NCBI GenBank assembly: GCA_003117195.1
Contig: BDSI01000054.1
Location: 186,001 to 250,000, forward strand
DNA from: Eudorina sp. 2006-703-Eu-15
Taxonomy: Eukaryota > Chlorophyta > Chlorophyceae > Chlamydomonadales > Volvocaceae
Reading direction: 5' to 3'
DNA: 64,000 nt
Below, piece after piece: positions 45,779-57,800 of the stretch (within the stretch, counting starts at the first letter, position 1; each line of letters starts with the position of its first letter). The translations under genes were made by a program, and so were the position numbers. Under the pieces are notes generated by a model that was given only the letters and a program-made list of their open reading frames with translations, was not told the origin of the DNA and did no database searches.

Positions 45779-47085
45779 GAGCCCTGGCCGTCGCCACCGC
45801 CACGGAAGTGGAAGGGCACTGGACGACCTCATAGAGCGGTCTCCAGGGGCCGCAGACGCTGGGGGGTTGCTCCTCGGCCCGCGCCGGTCCACCGGACAGA
45901 CGCGCGCGTGCTCCTGTCCTTGGACGGGGGCGGGGCGTGAGAGCGGGCCGGTCGCAGGCGCGAGGCCGCGCGCGTGGTAGTGCAAGCGGGGAGGGAGAGA
46001 TTTCGCACGGCCACGGGAACGGCGGCGGAGGAGAGAGAGCGGACCGCGACGTTGGTGCGTCGGCGCTTCGTTGAGGTCAGGTCAGGTCGGGTCTGGGCGA
46101 CAGCGTCGCACGACCCGCGTGCCGGAGGGTCGCTGCCGGGGAGGCGTGTCGGCATGGTTTCGGGGCGGTAGTAATCGAGTTGCTGCCAAGGCGGGGTGCG
46201 GGAATCGAGCGGTTATAGGACGGGAAGGGTGTAGGATATAGCGGGGTATCGGACGGTGTGTGATCACGAAGAACTGGTTTGAATTGAGAGTGTGATTGCG
46301 CGAGGTGCTGTTGCGATGGCGTTGGGTCGGTAGGTGGTGGCACCGACGTCGCTGCTGAGGCGAACGGGTCCTGGTACGTATGTAACCAGGATGTATGGAT
46401 CTTTCGATGCGGCCCTCGCCCTCCTCCGGCCTCACGTGCAATGTTTGATTACGATCGGCCCGGTTGGGCTGTAGCGGTGTGGAGGAGTCATTGCAGAAAA
46501 CCCTGCCTTGCGCACATCAGAGGTTGAAGTCAGGATCCAGGGCGCTATCCTGTCCGGCCCCCGACCCTCTTGGCGCCAGACCTGCAGCAACAACTTTACT
46601 CGGGTCGCCGTGTGCAGGCGCCTTCTTAGGAATGGCTCGACTGCCCACGCTTTCGATGGGATTGCCCGCTTATTGAGCAGCGGGGGCAGGGCAGGCGCTT
46701 CACAGCTTTATGCCGGCGTGGAGCAGTTGTCCGCCGCCGCCATCCCTCTCAACCCCCCACCCCGAGGACCCGGCTGCACACATCCGCTTCGTCAACCGCG
46801 TCGCAAGTGCGCCACAACCAACAACCAACAATCTTCGTTGTCCTCATTCCTTTTGCTGCAATGCACGAGCGCTATCAAACCCCGGGGGCCTGATCTCTGC
46901 TGCCAGGGACGTGCCTGCCAGCTGCCCGACTCACAGCACGCCAGCCGGTGGATCTCCCAGCTTCACGTCGCCGAGTTTTTCGGATAGTAATTTCAGTGTT
47001 ATTACGTGATTATCCACCCGCCACCGAGATCCTGTCAGGGCACCCGCCCGCCCCCACCTCCCGTTTGAAATGTCTACCAGCAATG
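45779..47085. other. Intergenic region between convergent genes, no supported gene
   Basis: Holds the 3' ends of the FHA-Pin1 gene (+) and the transporter gene (-). Several short open frames occur but none has splice support or a motif. Confidence 0.45.
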
Positions 47086-50000
47086 TCATATGCCCCCACC
47101 TCCCGCGTCGTCGCCCCCGCTGCCCCCGCCGCCGCCTTGCGCGCGGTCCACCAGCCGCTCAATCGACAGCACCGCGCCCACCACCGACAGCGCCACCGCC
47201 ACCCCCGTCAGCGCCCAGCACAGCGCGCGCTCCGCCGGCCGCAGCCGCAGCAGCTGCAGCGCGCACAGGCAGGGCAGCCCCAGCATCAGCGCCATGTCGC
47301 CCACCGACGCGATCACGGCCACCACCTCGGAAAAGTACGGCAGCAGGAACCCCGCCACGTAGCCGAAGCACGCCGCGCAGCTCGTGAGGATCAGCCACAG
47401 CAGCCGCTGCAGGCCCGCGTCCAGGGCGGCGGCGGCGCCGCCGCCGCCGCCGCCGCGGCGGCGGTCTCGCTCAAAGCGGCGGCGGCGGCGCTCCTCCAGG
47501 TAGTGCCGGTAGGCGGCGGTGCCGTGCGTGCCCGTGGTGAGGAGCGGCTCGGTGATGTCGCCGCCGGCGCCGGCGCCGAAGAGGCCCTTCTCCTCGTCGC
47601 CGCCGGCGGCGGCGACCCCGACGACGACGGCCGCCGCCGCGATGTCACCGCCGGCCGGGCTGAGATCGCGCACGCCAGGCGCCGGCGGCGCCGGCAGCTG
47701 CACGATCACCGCGCCGCCTTCCGCCACGAACCCCGCGCCGCCGCCGCCGCCGCCGCCGCCGCCGTCTCCCGACGGCTCCGCCGACGACCGCTCCTTCTCC
47801 GCCGACGGCTCTTCGTCCCCCTCGTCCTCCTCCTCGCCGTCCGCCTCACCGCCTTCTCCTTCGCCGCCGCCGCCGCCGCCCGTGCGCATGGACCGCGGGC
47901 CCCAGAGCCCCAGCACCAGGCGCGTCCACACGTTGAGGTTGATCTGGTAGGAGATGAGTACGGAGATGAGTACGGCAGCGTTGACGGCCAGCGACCAGGC
48001 GTCGCGGCGCAGCTCGCTGGTGATGGGGCGGGAGGGGTCCAGGTCGCTGCCGCGGGCGATGTAGCCGGCGGAGCCCAAGAGCGCCAACAGCGGGGCAAGT
48101 ACGGCAGTAGAGACCGCGACGGAGGCGGTGAAGCGGGACCTGCGGGGAGAGTGGGGTGTGGGAAGTAGGGGTGGGGGTCGGGGAGGGGGTGTGCAGGGTT
48201 TGCAAGATGCGAACTCTAGGGCACTGGGGGGAGGGGCACGATGAGCGACTGGGCGTACTAGTCATTTGCACACCGTATGCGGTAATGGCACGACGCGGCG
48301 CGGCGCGGCGCGGCGCGCAAGGCACATAAAGAACGGTGCCCTGCTGCTGACTAAGGCGTCCAACCGTCCAATGGTCGATGAGCGTCACGGGGTGGCCGCG
48401 CGCGCCGCTGTCCCAATGCACACAACTGAATCGTGTACGGACGACCGACCCATGGGTCGGAGCCTCGGAAGGCCCTCGCGGTCGGCAGTAGCCAGCCCCG
48501 CGACTGAAGATCAGAGCGGAGGTGAGAGCCGGGCTCGACTGCCCCTCTCCCCCCTTTCCCTCCCGCCAGTCATCTGGCTTGCCCGGGCTTGCTGTACGGC
48601 ATCGCCCGGGCTTGCTGTACGGCGTCACTCAGTCACCGTGCTCGGCTGCATTCCGGCGCGAGTCAGCCCCCCACCGCCTCCCGCCCTTCGCACAGCGCCC
48701 CGCAGCCCCGCACCGGTTCCTCATGCCCGTGATGAGCCGCATCCAGTTCTCCTGGCCGCCGAACGCAAAGACGATGTCCATCACGCCAACCTGCGGCACC
48801 CGACGGCGGGTTGGTTCTTGGGTGCGGGGGCGGTCGTCATCCGCCACACCGCCAGACCGCCACACGGCAAGCGCACGCGGCGGCACACAGCACCCCGTCA
48901 CAGCGCGGCGGCACCACCAACCGACCAACCGCTGACGACCCCACCGACCCGGTGTCGAAACCGACTCGGGAGCCCCCCAACGGGCCCATCCCTGGGACCA
49001 CCCAAGCCGTCGAAGAAAAAGACGCCCCGACATGCCTTGTGCCATCTGTAGCCGCGCGGCACAAAGGCTTTTGTGGACCCTAGAGACGCCAGGAAGCCGG
49101 AACCCCATCCTCGGGCTGTCCTGTCCTTTTTTTCTAGCCCTTCTGAACCTTCTTGTTCTGTTTGACTAGTTAAGGGATTTTTTGTTGATTGTGTTAAAGT
49201 TTTTTCAGGCTTGCGGGGGCCCAGTCCTCGTCATCGGGCTCGCCGAGACGGGCGGACCCAGTTTGTGTTTCGGCAGTGTTGTGTGGCTAGCGGCGAGGCG
49301 GCGGCTACGGCTGTGTGTCACCGATGACCCTCGCGGAGCGGTCTGGCGGAGTCCCCCGCCCCGCCACCCGCCACCCGCCACCCGCCACCCGCCACCCGCC
49401 ACCCGCCACCCGCCACCCGCCACCCGCCACCCGCCACCCGCCACCCGCCACCCGCCACCCGCCACCCGCCACCCGCCACCCGCCACCCGCCACCCGCCAC
49501 CCGCCACCCGCCACCCGCCACCCGCCACCCGCCACCCGCCACCCGCCACCCGCCACCCGCCACCCGCCACCCGCCACCCGCCACCCGCCACCCGCCACCC
49601 GCCACCCGCCACCCTGATGACCTCCGTGATAACTACCCCAGGTCAGATCCGGGTCTCAAACCTCTTCCACCGCCGCTAGAGACGAGATGAGACGGTTGCG
49701 CGTACATGCAGACTCTACCGCACCTAAGACCACAGTACGACACGGCGCCGTGCGTGACCCGCCGTGCCGTACATGATGGCATCCCCATAACCACAATCCA
49801 AGCCATCGTTTACGCCCTCTGCTACCGGTTGAGCCATCGTCCACCCATTTCCACCGGCAGGCAGCCTTACCCTCACGTCCAACACCCGTAAACCCCTCCG
49901 CCGCGCTAGGAAGTGCCGTACACCTACCATGGCAGTCCCGAAACCACGGCTCCCCACCAGCTCCGTACGGGGCCGCCAGCTGCCGCCGTACCCGATCCCC

Positions 50001-52636
50001 AGGCTCGGCCCGCCGCCGCCGCCGCCGCCGCTGCCGCCGCCTCCGTCAGGTCCCCCTCCCGGCGGGGCCTCCACCAGCAGCTTGACGGTGGTGACCAGCA
50101 ACGCGGCGGTCATGACTGAGCTGCCCAGCAGGGACGTCCAGCCCAGCTGCGGGGCGCCGGCGCCGGCAGGAGGAGGGGGTTGCAAGAGGGCGGGAGGGGT
50201 TGGAAAGGGCGGAGGGGGCGGCTGGAAAGGCAGGGGTCAGGGATAGGTGTATGTAAAATGGGGCGCGTTGATGTACCGTACTCGTATCCCAGAGCCCGCG
50301 GGGCCGTCCGTGTGCCGCACAGAGCAGCTTCAAGAGGCCGCCGGAACCCTTCCGTTGCCGCTGCTTCCGACACGCAGCCGCAGCCGCACCGACTGCAGCC
50401 ACGAGGTCCCCCATGGCAACGTGACCCGCCCACCAGAAGCCCCGCAACGGCCCCCCGCCCTCAGACCTCGGCCCTAAGGAACCGCCCGCCCACCCCCCCA
50501 CCCCCACCCCCCACCCCCCACCCCCACCTCCCACCTCCCACCCCACCTCGGTGAGGCTCTGCAGCTGCGCCAGCGGCACCACCACCACCAGCACCGCCAG
50601 ACCGTACAGCAGCAGCGGCGGGTTGTCGGCGGGCCGCATCAGCTGCGGGGCGGGCGGCGCAGCGGCGGGGGAGGGGGTAAGGGCAGGCGGGGGCACAGTC
50701 GGTCAGTTCCTGCGCGGGGGCCTGAGGGCAAGGCGACTCGGAGGGTGTGGTACGGTACACCCCGGTACGGAGGGACATTCGTACAGCTGACTGCCGTACC
50801 TCTATTCCCCTAGGCCCCGGACCGAGCCTCCCTGACGTCTCTCCTCCGAGCCTGCGGGGGGGTCTAAAGCTCTAACCCCGCCGCGCAGTGCCCACCCACC
50901 TGGCCCAGCGCCTCCACCGCCGTGATATGGAAGATGGCGGGCATGAGCAGGATGGTGGCGTAGGCGGTGAGGCAGGCCGCCACCTCGCCTCCTCGGCCCA
51001 GCGCCATGCGGGCAAGGGAGTGGAGCATGGGCGGGTGACGGGACCCGTGGGGTCCGGCACGGCCGGAGCGGAAGGGCTGCGTCATCAGTCTGGGGGGGCG
51101 CCAAGGGGCAGGGGGCAGGGGGAGAGAATTCGAGAATGGGTCGACATACGAGTTCGGTCTCAGGACTGTGGACCACCTCGTAACGGTTACTGCTGTGACC
51201 TAATAGTATTGGGAGGTGCAGGGAAGGAGAGGGGTCGGCCCCAGCTGGGGGGTCGGAAGGCGAGGCGGGGTACGGTGGCGGGTGGCCAGGTGCGAGAGGG
51301 ATTGGCAGGCGGAGATGGACCCGCCGGGTGGAGAGGTCTGGTGAAGGAGGGAGGCCCCCGTGGGCGGGCGGGGGTGGGCGAAGGGGCTCCGTGGGTGGAT
51401 GGATGGGAGGTGGTGGGGGGTGGTAAGCAGCAGATCGGGTCTATCTGCCGACCCACGGGCCACCAAGCGCGGACCAACGACCCAAACCTCCACCCACCCA
51501 CCCACCCACCCACCCACCCACCCACCCGCGTTCCCACCTTAATCAGGAGTTAATCAGGACAGCGAAACCGCCCCATGCTCCCACCCATCCACCCACCCAC
51601 CCACCCTCCCACACCCACCCACCCTCCCACCCACCCACCCACCCTCCCACACCCACCCACCCACCCACCCACCCTCCCACACCCACCCACCCTCCCACCC
51701 ACCCAGCCACCCTCCCACACCCACCCACCCACCCAGCCACCCACCCACCGGGTGTACAGAGAGCCCGAGTACGTGACGCAGGCCGACAGGGCCACCAGCA
51801 CCACCGCCGCCGGGATCCAGCCCAGTCGGGCGAAGGCGCCGGGCAGCGACAGCACCCCCACTCCCAGCGCCGCCTTCAGCACCACACAGGCGGTCAGCCA
51901 CATGCCGGCTCCAGCGCCTGCGGCGCCATTTGCCCATGACAATAACAATAACAATACCCGGTGGGACCATGGCCATCGGGTGTGATCAGATCAGCGCGCG
52001 GGGCGGGGCGGGGCGCAGGGCCAGGGCGGGTTGGGTCTGTCTTGTCGTCACGGCAACGAGCTGAACATGGTGACGGCACTGCGTTCGTACGACCCTATTC
52101 GAATCGCGGTACTGGAAGTATACCGCAGCCCATGGCGGTCAGTCAGTTCCGTTCTTCTGCTTCCAAACCCCACCACCACCACCTTCATTAAAGCCTGCCG
52201 CGCTGTCTCCGCCGCCGCCGCCGCCGCCACCGCTTCCTCCGCCGCCGCTGCCGCTGGCGCCGCCGCCCGAGTCGGGCGAGTGCAGCAGCAGCGCGCGACC
52301 GGCCACCAGGGGCCGTCCGGACGACGAAACCATCGGGCTGCGCCGGGTCCAGCTCGCGATCTTGCGAGAGAGGCTGCGCGGCGAGCCGTGTCGAGCGAGG
52401 AGCGCGGCGCGGCGCGCGCCGCGGGTTCCGAACCCCGGTGACCCATGGGTCAGGAGGCCTTCTTCGTCCGCCGCGGCGTCCGCCGCGCTGCCGGGCGCGG
52501 CAGCCGGGCTGGCGTCGCCGCTCGGCGTAGAGGGCCCGGCGCTGAAGAAGTGCTCTTGGTCTTGCGGCTGCTCCTGCTCGCCTTGGACGGCGAGCGGGGG
52601 TACAGCGGGCCGGTCATCTAGAGCAGCTGCGTCCAT
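47086..52636 (-). CDS. Amino acid/auxin permease (AAAP) family transporter
   Basis: Seven exons on the minus strand join in phase: 52636-52183, 51917-51749, 51089-50900, 50642-50547, 50146-49928, 48790-48714 and 48139-47086 (stop), giving 752 residues. The first 150 residues are a disordered, Gly-rich cytosolic tail. Transmembrane segments follow the AAAP order: LTACVVLKAALGVGVLSLPG with AFARLGWIPAAVVLVALSAC, then ACLTAYATILLMPAIFHITA, LLLYGLAVLVVVVPLAQLQS, LLGSSVMTAALLVTTVKLLV, the VGVMDIVFAFGGQENW loop, TASVAVSTAVLAPLLALLGS, NAAVLISVLISYQINLNVW, and in the last exon LLWLILTSCAACFGYVAGFL and further helices. The FAFGGQ motif is typical of proton-coupled amino acid transporters; substrate and membrane are unknown. 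A long acidic, Gly-rich loop sits in the last exon. Donors of introns 2-4 start GTGGGTGGG or GTGGGGTGGG and run into G-rich arrays. Confidence 0.85.
49309..49340 (-). repeat. Dispersed repeat copy 8 (partial)
   Basis: On the minus strand: CGCGAGGGTCATCGGTGACA followed by an ACAGCCG end. It abuts the heptamer array in the same intron. Confidence 0.6.
49363..49614 (-). repeat. Heptamer array (CCACCCG)n, about 36 copies
   Basis: Nearly perfect 7-bp tandem repeat in the intron 48791-49927 of the transporter gene. The sense (minus) strand reads CGGGTGG repeats. Confidence 0.97.
50482..50546 (-). repeat. G-tract run at the donor of transporter intron 4
   Basis: Plus strand shows repeated runs of three to seven C separated by A. 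On the sense strand the intron begins GTGGGGTGGGAGGTGGGAGG directly at the donor next to exon base 50547. Confidence 0.85.
51490..51527 (-). repeat. (CCCA)n array
   Basis: About nine CCCA units in transporter intron 2 (51090-51748); sense strand is (TGGG)n. Confidence 0.9.
51582..51748 (-). repeat. Compound CCCA/CCCT/CCCACA array
   Basis: Mixed array of ACCC, TCCC and ACACCC units that continues up to the donor of transporter intron 2 (exon edge 51749). The sense strand reads GTGGGTGGGTGGCTGGGTGG from the splice site onward. Confidence 0.9.
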
Positions 52637-52650
52637 CGCTCTATTCTATC

Positions 52651-52687
52651 TGTTTCTTATTTATCTGATTGTTTCTTATTTATCTGA
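52651..52687 (-). promoter_or_regulatory. Tandem duplicated element upstream of the transporter start
   Basis: TGTTTCTTATTTATCTGA occurs twice head to tail, 15-51 bp upstream of the transporter ATG (52636, minus strand). Read on the sense strand each copy holds AGATAA. It probably lies in the promoter or 5' UTR; a regulatory role is an inference. Confidence 0.45.
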
Positions 52688-52839
52688 GGCCCAGGTTATA
52701 ATTCCCTGCTGAGCTGAGAAAGGATTTCGTGGGGGCGGCAGGCTTCACATAATGGCCGCGCCGTCCGTGTTAAGAAGACCGGCCGCGGTTAGGGAATCTG
52801 TGCCTTGGGGTGTTGCAAGATCTTGGCGGTGGGGCCTAC

Positions 52840-52900
52840 AGGGGCTTGCTCTGGTATACACCGATGATCCCGTTGGGGTCCGCTGTAACATTCATTCATT
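52840..52900 (-). repeat. Dispersed repeat copy 9
   Basis: Closely matches copy 1 (2593-2655), including GGGGCTTGCTCTGGTATAC, the GATCCCGTT block, CCGCTGTAAC and TCATTCATT. Confidence 0.75.
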
Positions 52901-54536
52901 CAAGATCTTCTCGCTTGCCTTGCAGCTCAACATGCACAGTGCACAGTGTAGCCAAGGTCACGTTTGTGCCCCGCTGACGCCGTTCGACGAAGCATTACAC
53001 CTTCGGCGAGGCAGGACTGAGAACAGGATTGAGGATGATGATGCGGATGGTGCAATGTCCGCCCGTTGGGTCCAACGGGTGCAGGACCCACGTGCGCTTT
53101 CTCCCGTGTTGTTGCATCGCACATCAAGGAAAACCCTTGGAAACAAACAAGGTCAAAATCAGAACCCGACAGGTGCTGACGGCGGCGCGCGGTCCGCTCA
53201 GGACGTCCACGGAGCTGCACGCCTCTACAAGTCATGCATGGCAATCCACGAACGGAACTTGGTGTTCCGGAATGCAAGGACGGATGCAGGTGCAATGTAC
53301 GTGCGGTGCACAGCTGCACCTTCACTTCAATTTCTCAAGCCACACAAGCACGATCAACGAGCCCCACGCAAACTGCCGCCGGGCGCAGGCGAAATATGGT
53401 AAAGCGGCAGGGCTCTTGTTATGCGCAGCCCCCTGCAGAAAGAAAACGGTTTGCGGCTTTCATCAATGCATACCTGCAAGGGCGGCCCTGCCTCAGTCAA
53501 CCGTGAATGTACTGCTCGCGGTTCCTACAGACGAGAAATGCCGGACAGCCGCCGCTCATCGTTGCGCCACCGCCCGTCGTCAGCACCGCGCACAGAATCA
53601 AAACATGAAAAAAAAGCCATCAACGGAGGCATTGCACCGCCCGCCCGAGGCACGCACGACCCATCAAAAAGTACTTGCGGCAGAACGCGGCAGGCCAGCG
53701 CACCCGGCGCCAGGTGAGCCGTTTCTCTGCACCCTCGGAGGAGGAGGAGGAGGAGGAGGAGGAGCGGCCCCCGCGGGAGGCGCTGCTGGGCGCGCCCCTC
53801 AGCCCGGCGGGCGGTGCTCCCTAGTCCCTTCTCCCTGCTGCCTGCTCCCTCAGCACCTGGTCGGTCGGTACCACACGTCTTGTCATCCGACACCCCCAGC
53901 GCCAATACCCGCATGTTGTATGCCTAGTTGCCTACACATCTGAATCCATGTTCTAGCGAACGTACCCCTCTTCTTGGAGTACCGTACCCGAAGCCCGATT
54001 GAAGCCGCTTGACCTCTTGGGCCTCCGCGATGGGGTGACGGTGACGGTGACTGTTGATCCCCCCCGCCCCGACCCTGGCTGCCGCCCCTAACCCACATCC
54101 CCATACGGTATCCCCTCCCTCCTCCCCAGACGGATTGACGACCTGACTGCCCCTGGTCCCACCCCCACCCCCCCGATTCACATCGCACACAGGCCCTAGA
54201 CCTAAGCCCGCCCCCTCACCACCCCTACACGGCCATGCCCGCATACGTGCCACTGCTTCCGTGACGGGCTGCGACATACGGTTGCGACCTGTACCGCCGC
54301 CGCCTTCCGTTGCCTCCTACCTCTCCTCACGGCGGCGTAGCCCCCGTGCCGCCGCCTTCCCCTCCTGCCTCTCCCTGGAGTCCTGAATGGTGGCAAGAAC
54401 GACACACAACGAACAGCAACGGTTCCACGGACGACGCGCGACCAACTGACAAACCGACCAACAGCCAACACAACAACGTCGTCGCGGCTACGCAGGCGAA
54501 TACCGCACGATCTGCCTGCTGACGTCACATGCTGCT

Positions 54537-54580
54537 GTACCGTACCGTACCGTACCGTACCATGCCGTACCGTACCGTAC
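54537..54580 (+). repeat. (CCGTA)n pentamer array
   Basis: About eight CCGTA units with one CCATG interruption, in intergenic DNA. Confidence 0.9.
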
Positions 54581-54823
54581 GGTGCCTGGCGTCACAAAGC
54601 AGGCACGTCATCAAAACCCCACGGGGGAAGGTCCCCCCTGGTGCACCACAAACGCATCCGATCCTCCTCCTCCTCCTCCTCCTCCTCACCCTCACCCTCA
54701 CCCTCCTCCTGCCCCAATGCGGAAGGCGGGCGCCCACCGCACCGCACGACCTGGCCTGCGTTGGTGTTCTACGGGATGGGCAGCCCGCCGCACCCACATA
54801 CTACCGCATTATAAAACTGTTTA

Positions 54824-54828
54824 TTACA
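54824..54828 (-). terminator. Possible poly(A) signal of the SET-domain gene
   Basis: Minus-strand TGTAA, the common volvocine polyadenylation motif, 32 nt after the stop codon of the SET gene. The spacing is short, so a second site further on is possible. Confidence 0.3.
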
Positions 54829-54859
54829 CATGATCCCGTGACCCAAGAAGCCAACATAG

Positions 54860-57800
54860 TCAGTAGAACCGCGGCTTGGATCCGGGAACCGGACAACCGG
54901 CCCATGGGTCGGCCCGGCGCGCCATCATTTGACCGGTCAGGAACTCTCTGTACCGCTGCTTGCGCAGCCCGCTGAGCCACTCGTCGAGCGAAAGCACCGC
55001 CGCCGGCGCCGGCGCCGGCGCCGCCGCGCCCTCGGGCGTCGCGCCGCCTGCCTCCGCCGCCGCCTCACCGCCGCCGCCCCGGCCAGCCGCACTGGCGCGC
55101 TTCGGCGGCGGCGTGCCCGGCTGGGCATCGGCTCCGGCGGTCGCCGCCGCCGCCGCCGCCGCCGCCCCCGCCCCCGCCGCGGCTGCGGCTGCGGCCGGGC
55201 TGCCGCCCGTCGTCGTCGTCTTCCTGGCAGGGGTGCTGCCGGGCAGTCCTCCTGGCAGCAGCGTCGTGGTCTGGGGGTCGACCAGGGGGTGCTTCCGGGC
55301 GGCGACCTCCTTGATGCGGCGCAGCAGCAGCTCCTCGCAGCCCAGATCGGGCAGCGGGGTGGGCTGCCCGTCCGGGTCCGGGTGCAGCCGGCTCCGGAAG
55401 GGGTCGCTGCGGGGCGGGCAGGGGACCCCAGGGGGGACCAAAGGGGGCAGAGGCGCATTGAGGACCAGCGGCAGCGGCCGCATCAGCATCAGCAGCAGCA
55501 GCAGCATCAGCAGCAGCATCAGCATCAGCAGCAGCGGTGGCACCCGAGGTCAGCCTTCGCGGCGGGCGGCGGCCGTCGTCTAGAGCCGCTAGGTCAGCTA
55601 GGATTTTGGTTCGGCGTGGGGGGAAGGCACGTACAGCAGCCCCCACCAGCAGCCGTCAGCGCCCGCAGCAGCAGCCGCAGCTGCTGGTGGCGCGAGCAGC
55701 CTCACGACGTCACGAGGCGCCCGCGGGGCTGCAGAGGGCAGTTCCCTCTGCTGCGGATGTGGCCGGTGGTGCTGCCGACGAAGAGAGACACCGGGTGGCT
55801 GGCTCACCGGGACCGCTGGCAGCCACCCGTGAATGGGGGACCCGGGCCGGATTTGAGAAAGAGAAAGAAGGCCACACCCAGAAACGAACCCGTGCGGGCT
55901 GTCCACCGACTCCCAGCGCTGGCGCTTTCCCGGGTCGCGAACCCTACCACCCTGATCCGTGTATCAACAATCGCCACCCCCAGCCCCTACTCCCCCCAGC
56001 CCCTACAAACCCCCAGCCCCTACAAACCCCCAGCCCCTACAAACCCCCAGCCCCTACAAACCCCCAGCCCCTACTGCCTCGCAGCCCCTTCTCCCCCCAA
56101 CCCCTGCAAGACCCCAGCCCATGCAGGCGACCCCCACGAGCCCGCCACCGCTGCCTTCACTGCCCTCACCCGAATGGGTCGTAGGCCTTCTTCCCGTCGC
56201 TGCCGCTCCCCAGCCGGGACTTGGGGCGGCCGCCGCTCCCCGGCCGCTTCCGAACCGGACTGCCTCCGTCGCCGACGCCGACGCCGGCACCGACGCCGCC
56301 AGACGTGTCGGCCGCCGCCGCTCCCCGCACCTGGGTACCGGAGCCCAGCGGCCGCACCGGGCTGCGCGCCGGGCTGCCCGCCGCGGCGCGGACGTCCGGC
56401 TCCAGCCGTCGCTTCTTCACTTTGACACTGCCACCGCCGCCGCCGCCGCCAGCGGCGGCGGCGGCAGCGGCGGTGGCAGCCTGGGCGGGAGGCGGCGAGC
56501 CCGGCTCCGGACCCACCTCGGCGGGCGCGTCGTGCGGTGTTGTCGATGGAGACGTAGCCTTCTCGGCGGGCCCTGTGTCGTCGCCGCCGCCGCCGCCGCT
56601 GCTTCGTCCCCCGGCCGAAACGCCCTGCCGCCGTTGCAGCTGCGGCGGCCGCGGCCGCGGCTGCGGCTGCGGCCGCACCTGCCTCTCGCCTCCCTTTCCG
56701 CTCCCTCGGGCCCCCTGGGGAGCCGCCGGGAGGAGAGGTGCCTCCACGGGCGCTGCGTTGGAAAGCGACGCCACCGACGGGGCAACCCCAGACGCCGTCG
56801 CCGTCGCCGCCGCCGACGACGACGCCACGGGCGCGTCCCCGCCCGCGCCTGCGGCGCTGCTCGCGGCGACGGAAGCGGCCACCGACGCCGCACCCGGAAG
56901 CGGGCCGCGTGGGCTGGCGCAGGGGCTGGGACAGGTTCCGAGGTCGGGGCCAACCGCCCACGCGAAGGGACTGACCAGCGGTGCGGCCCCAGGGACACCG
57001 GCACTAGCACCGGCACCGGCACCGACGCCGGCACCAGCGGTGACTGTAGCAGCGGTGGCTGTAGGTATGGCGGTAGGGTCTTTGGATGCCTCCCTGTGGG
57101 CTCCACCGTCCTCCACCCGCCGCCACCGCTCCGCGGGCCCAGCCGCACCCGGCGACGCCGCCGCGTCGACTGCGGCCTGGGAGCCCGCTCCCGCCGCAGC
57201 GGCCGCCCCCGGCCCCGCCCCCGCCCGGCCCGCTCCGGGACTGCGGCCCGGGTCCGACGTCTGCGGGCGGTGGCCTGCCGGCCCGTTGCCTGTGGGCACT
57301 TCCGCGGCCCGGCCTGGCTCGCCCGAGGCTGTGGCGGCCGAGCCGCGCGGCGCGTCAGTGGGCTCCCCGGCCTGGCGCCGCTCGCCGTCCCGCTCGCTCC
57401 TCCCCTCCTCGTTCCCTGAGGCGTTGTCGTTCCCCCGGGGGCGAGGCGATTGACCCGGCGCCGGCGGCGGATCGGGTCGCCGGCTGCCGCGCTCGCTGCG
57501 GTCCCGGTCCCGAGCTTTGTCCCGGTCCCGGTCCCGATCTCGATCTCGATCTCGGTCGCGATCTCGATCTCTGTCGGCGCCCCGCTCCCGCTCGCGATCT
57601 CGGAACCACTCCCGGTCCCGGTCCCGATCTCGATCTCGCTCCCGCGCCCTGTCCCGGTCATCTGGCCGCAAGTCCCGCGGGCCGCGGTACAGCCTGTCCC
57701 ACTCCCTCTCCCGCTCCCGGTCTCGGTCCAGATCTCGGAGATCGCGGTCTCTGTTCCGGTCCCGATCCCGGTCCCGATCTCGATCTCGGTCGCGATCCCA

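Larger units (their letters stand above)
52637..54859. other. Intergenic region with short repeats; no supported gene
   Basis: Contains the upstream region of the transporter gene and the downstream region of the SET gene. It carries a tandem 18-19 bp duplication (52651-52687), a full dispersed-repeat copy (52840-52900), a poly-GGA run near 53728-53763, a CCGTA array (54537-54580) and a CTC/CCT run (54661-54710). Open frames at 53029-53943 have no motif or splice support. Confidence 0.5.

Noticed and set aside
46948..48168. 406-codon plus-strand frame across the last transporter exon
   Set aside because: Antisense of the minus-strand exon with clear transmembrane helices; the plus frame is Arg/Gln/Ala-rich with no motif.
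49360..49620. Heptamer array considered as a CRISPR array or telomere-like repeat
   Set aside because: The units are contiguous with no spacers, and the unit differs from the algal telomere repeat TTTTAGGG.
53029..53943. 304-codon plus-strand frame
   Set aside because: Mixed composition without domains; contains poly-Gly from a GGA run and no supporting splice signals.
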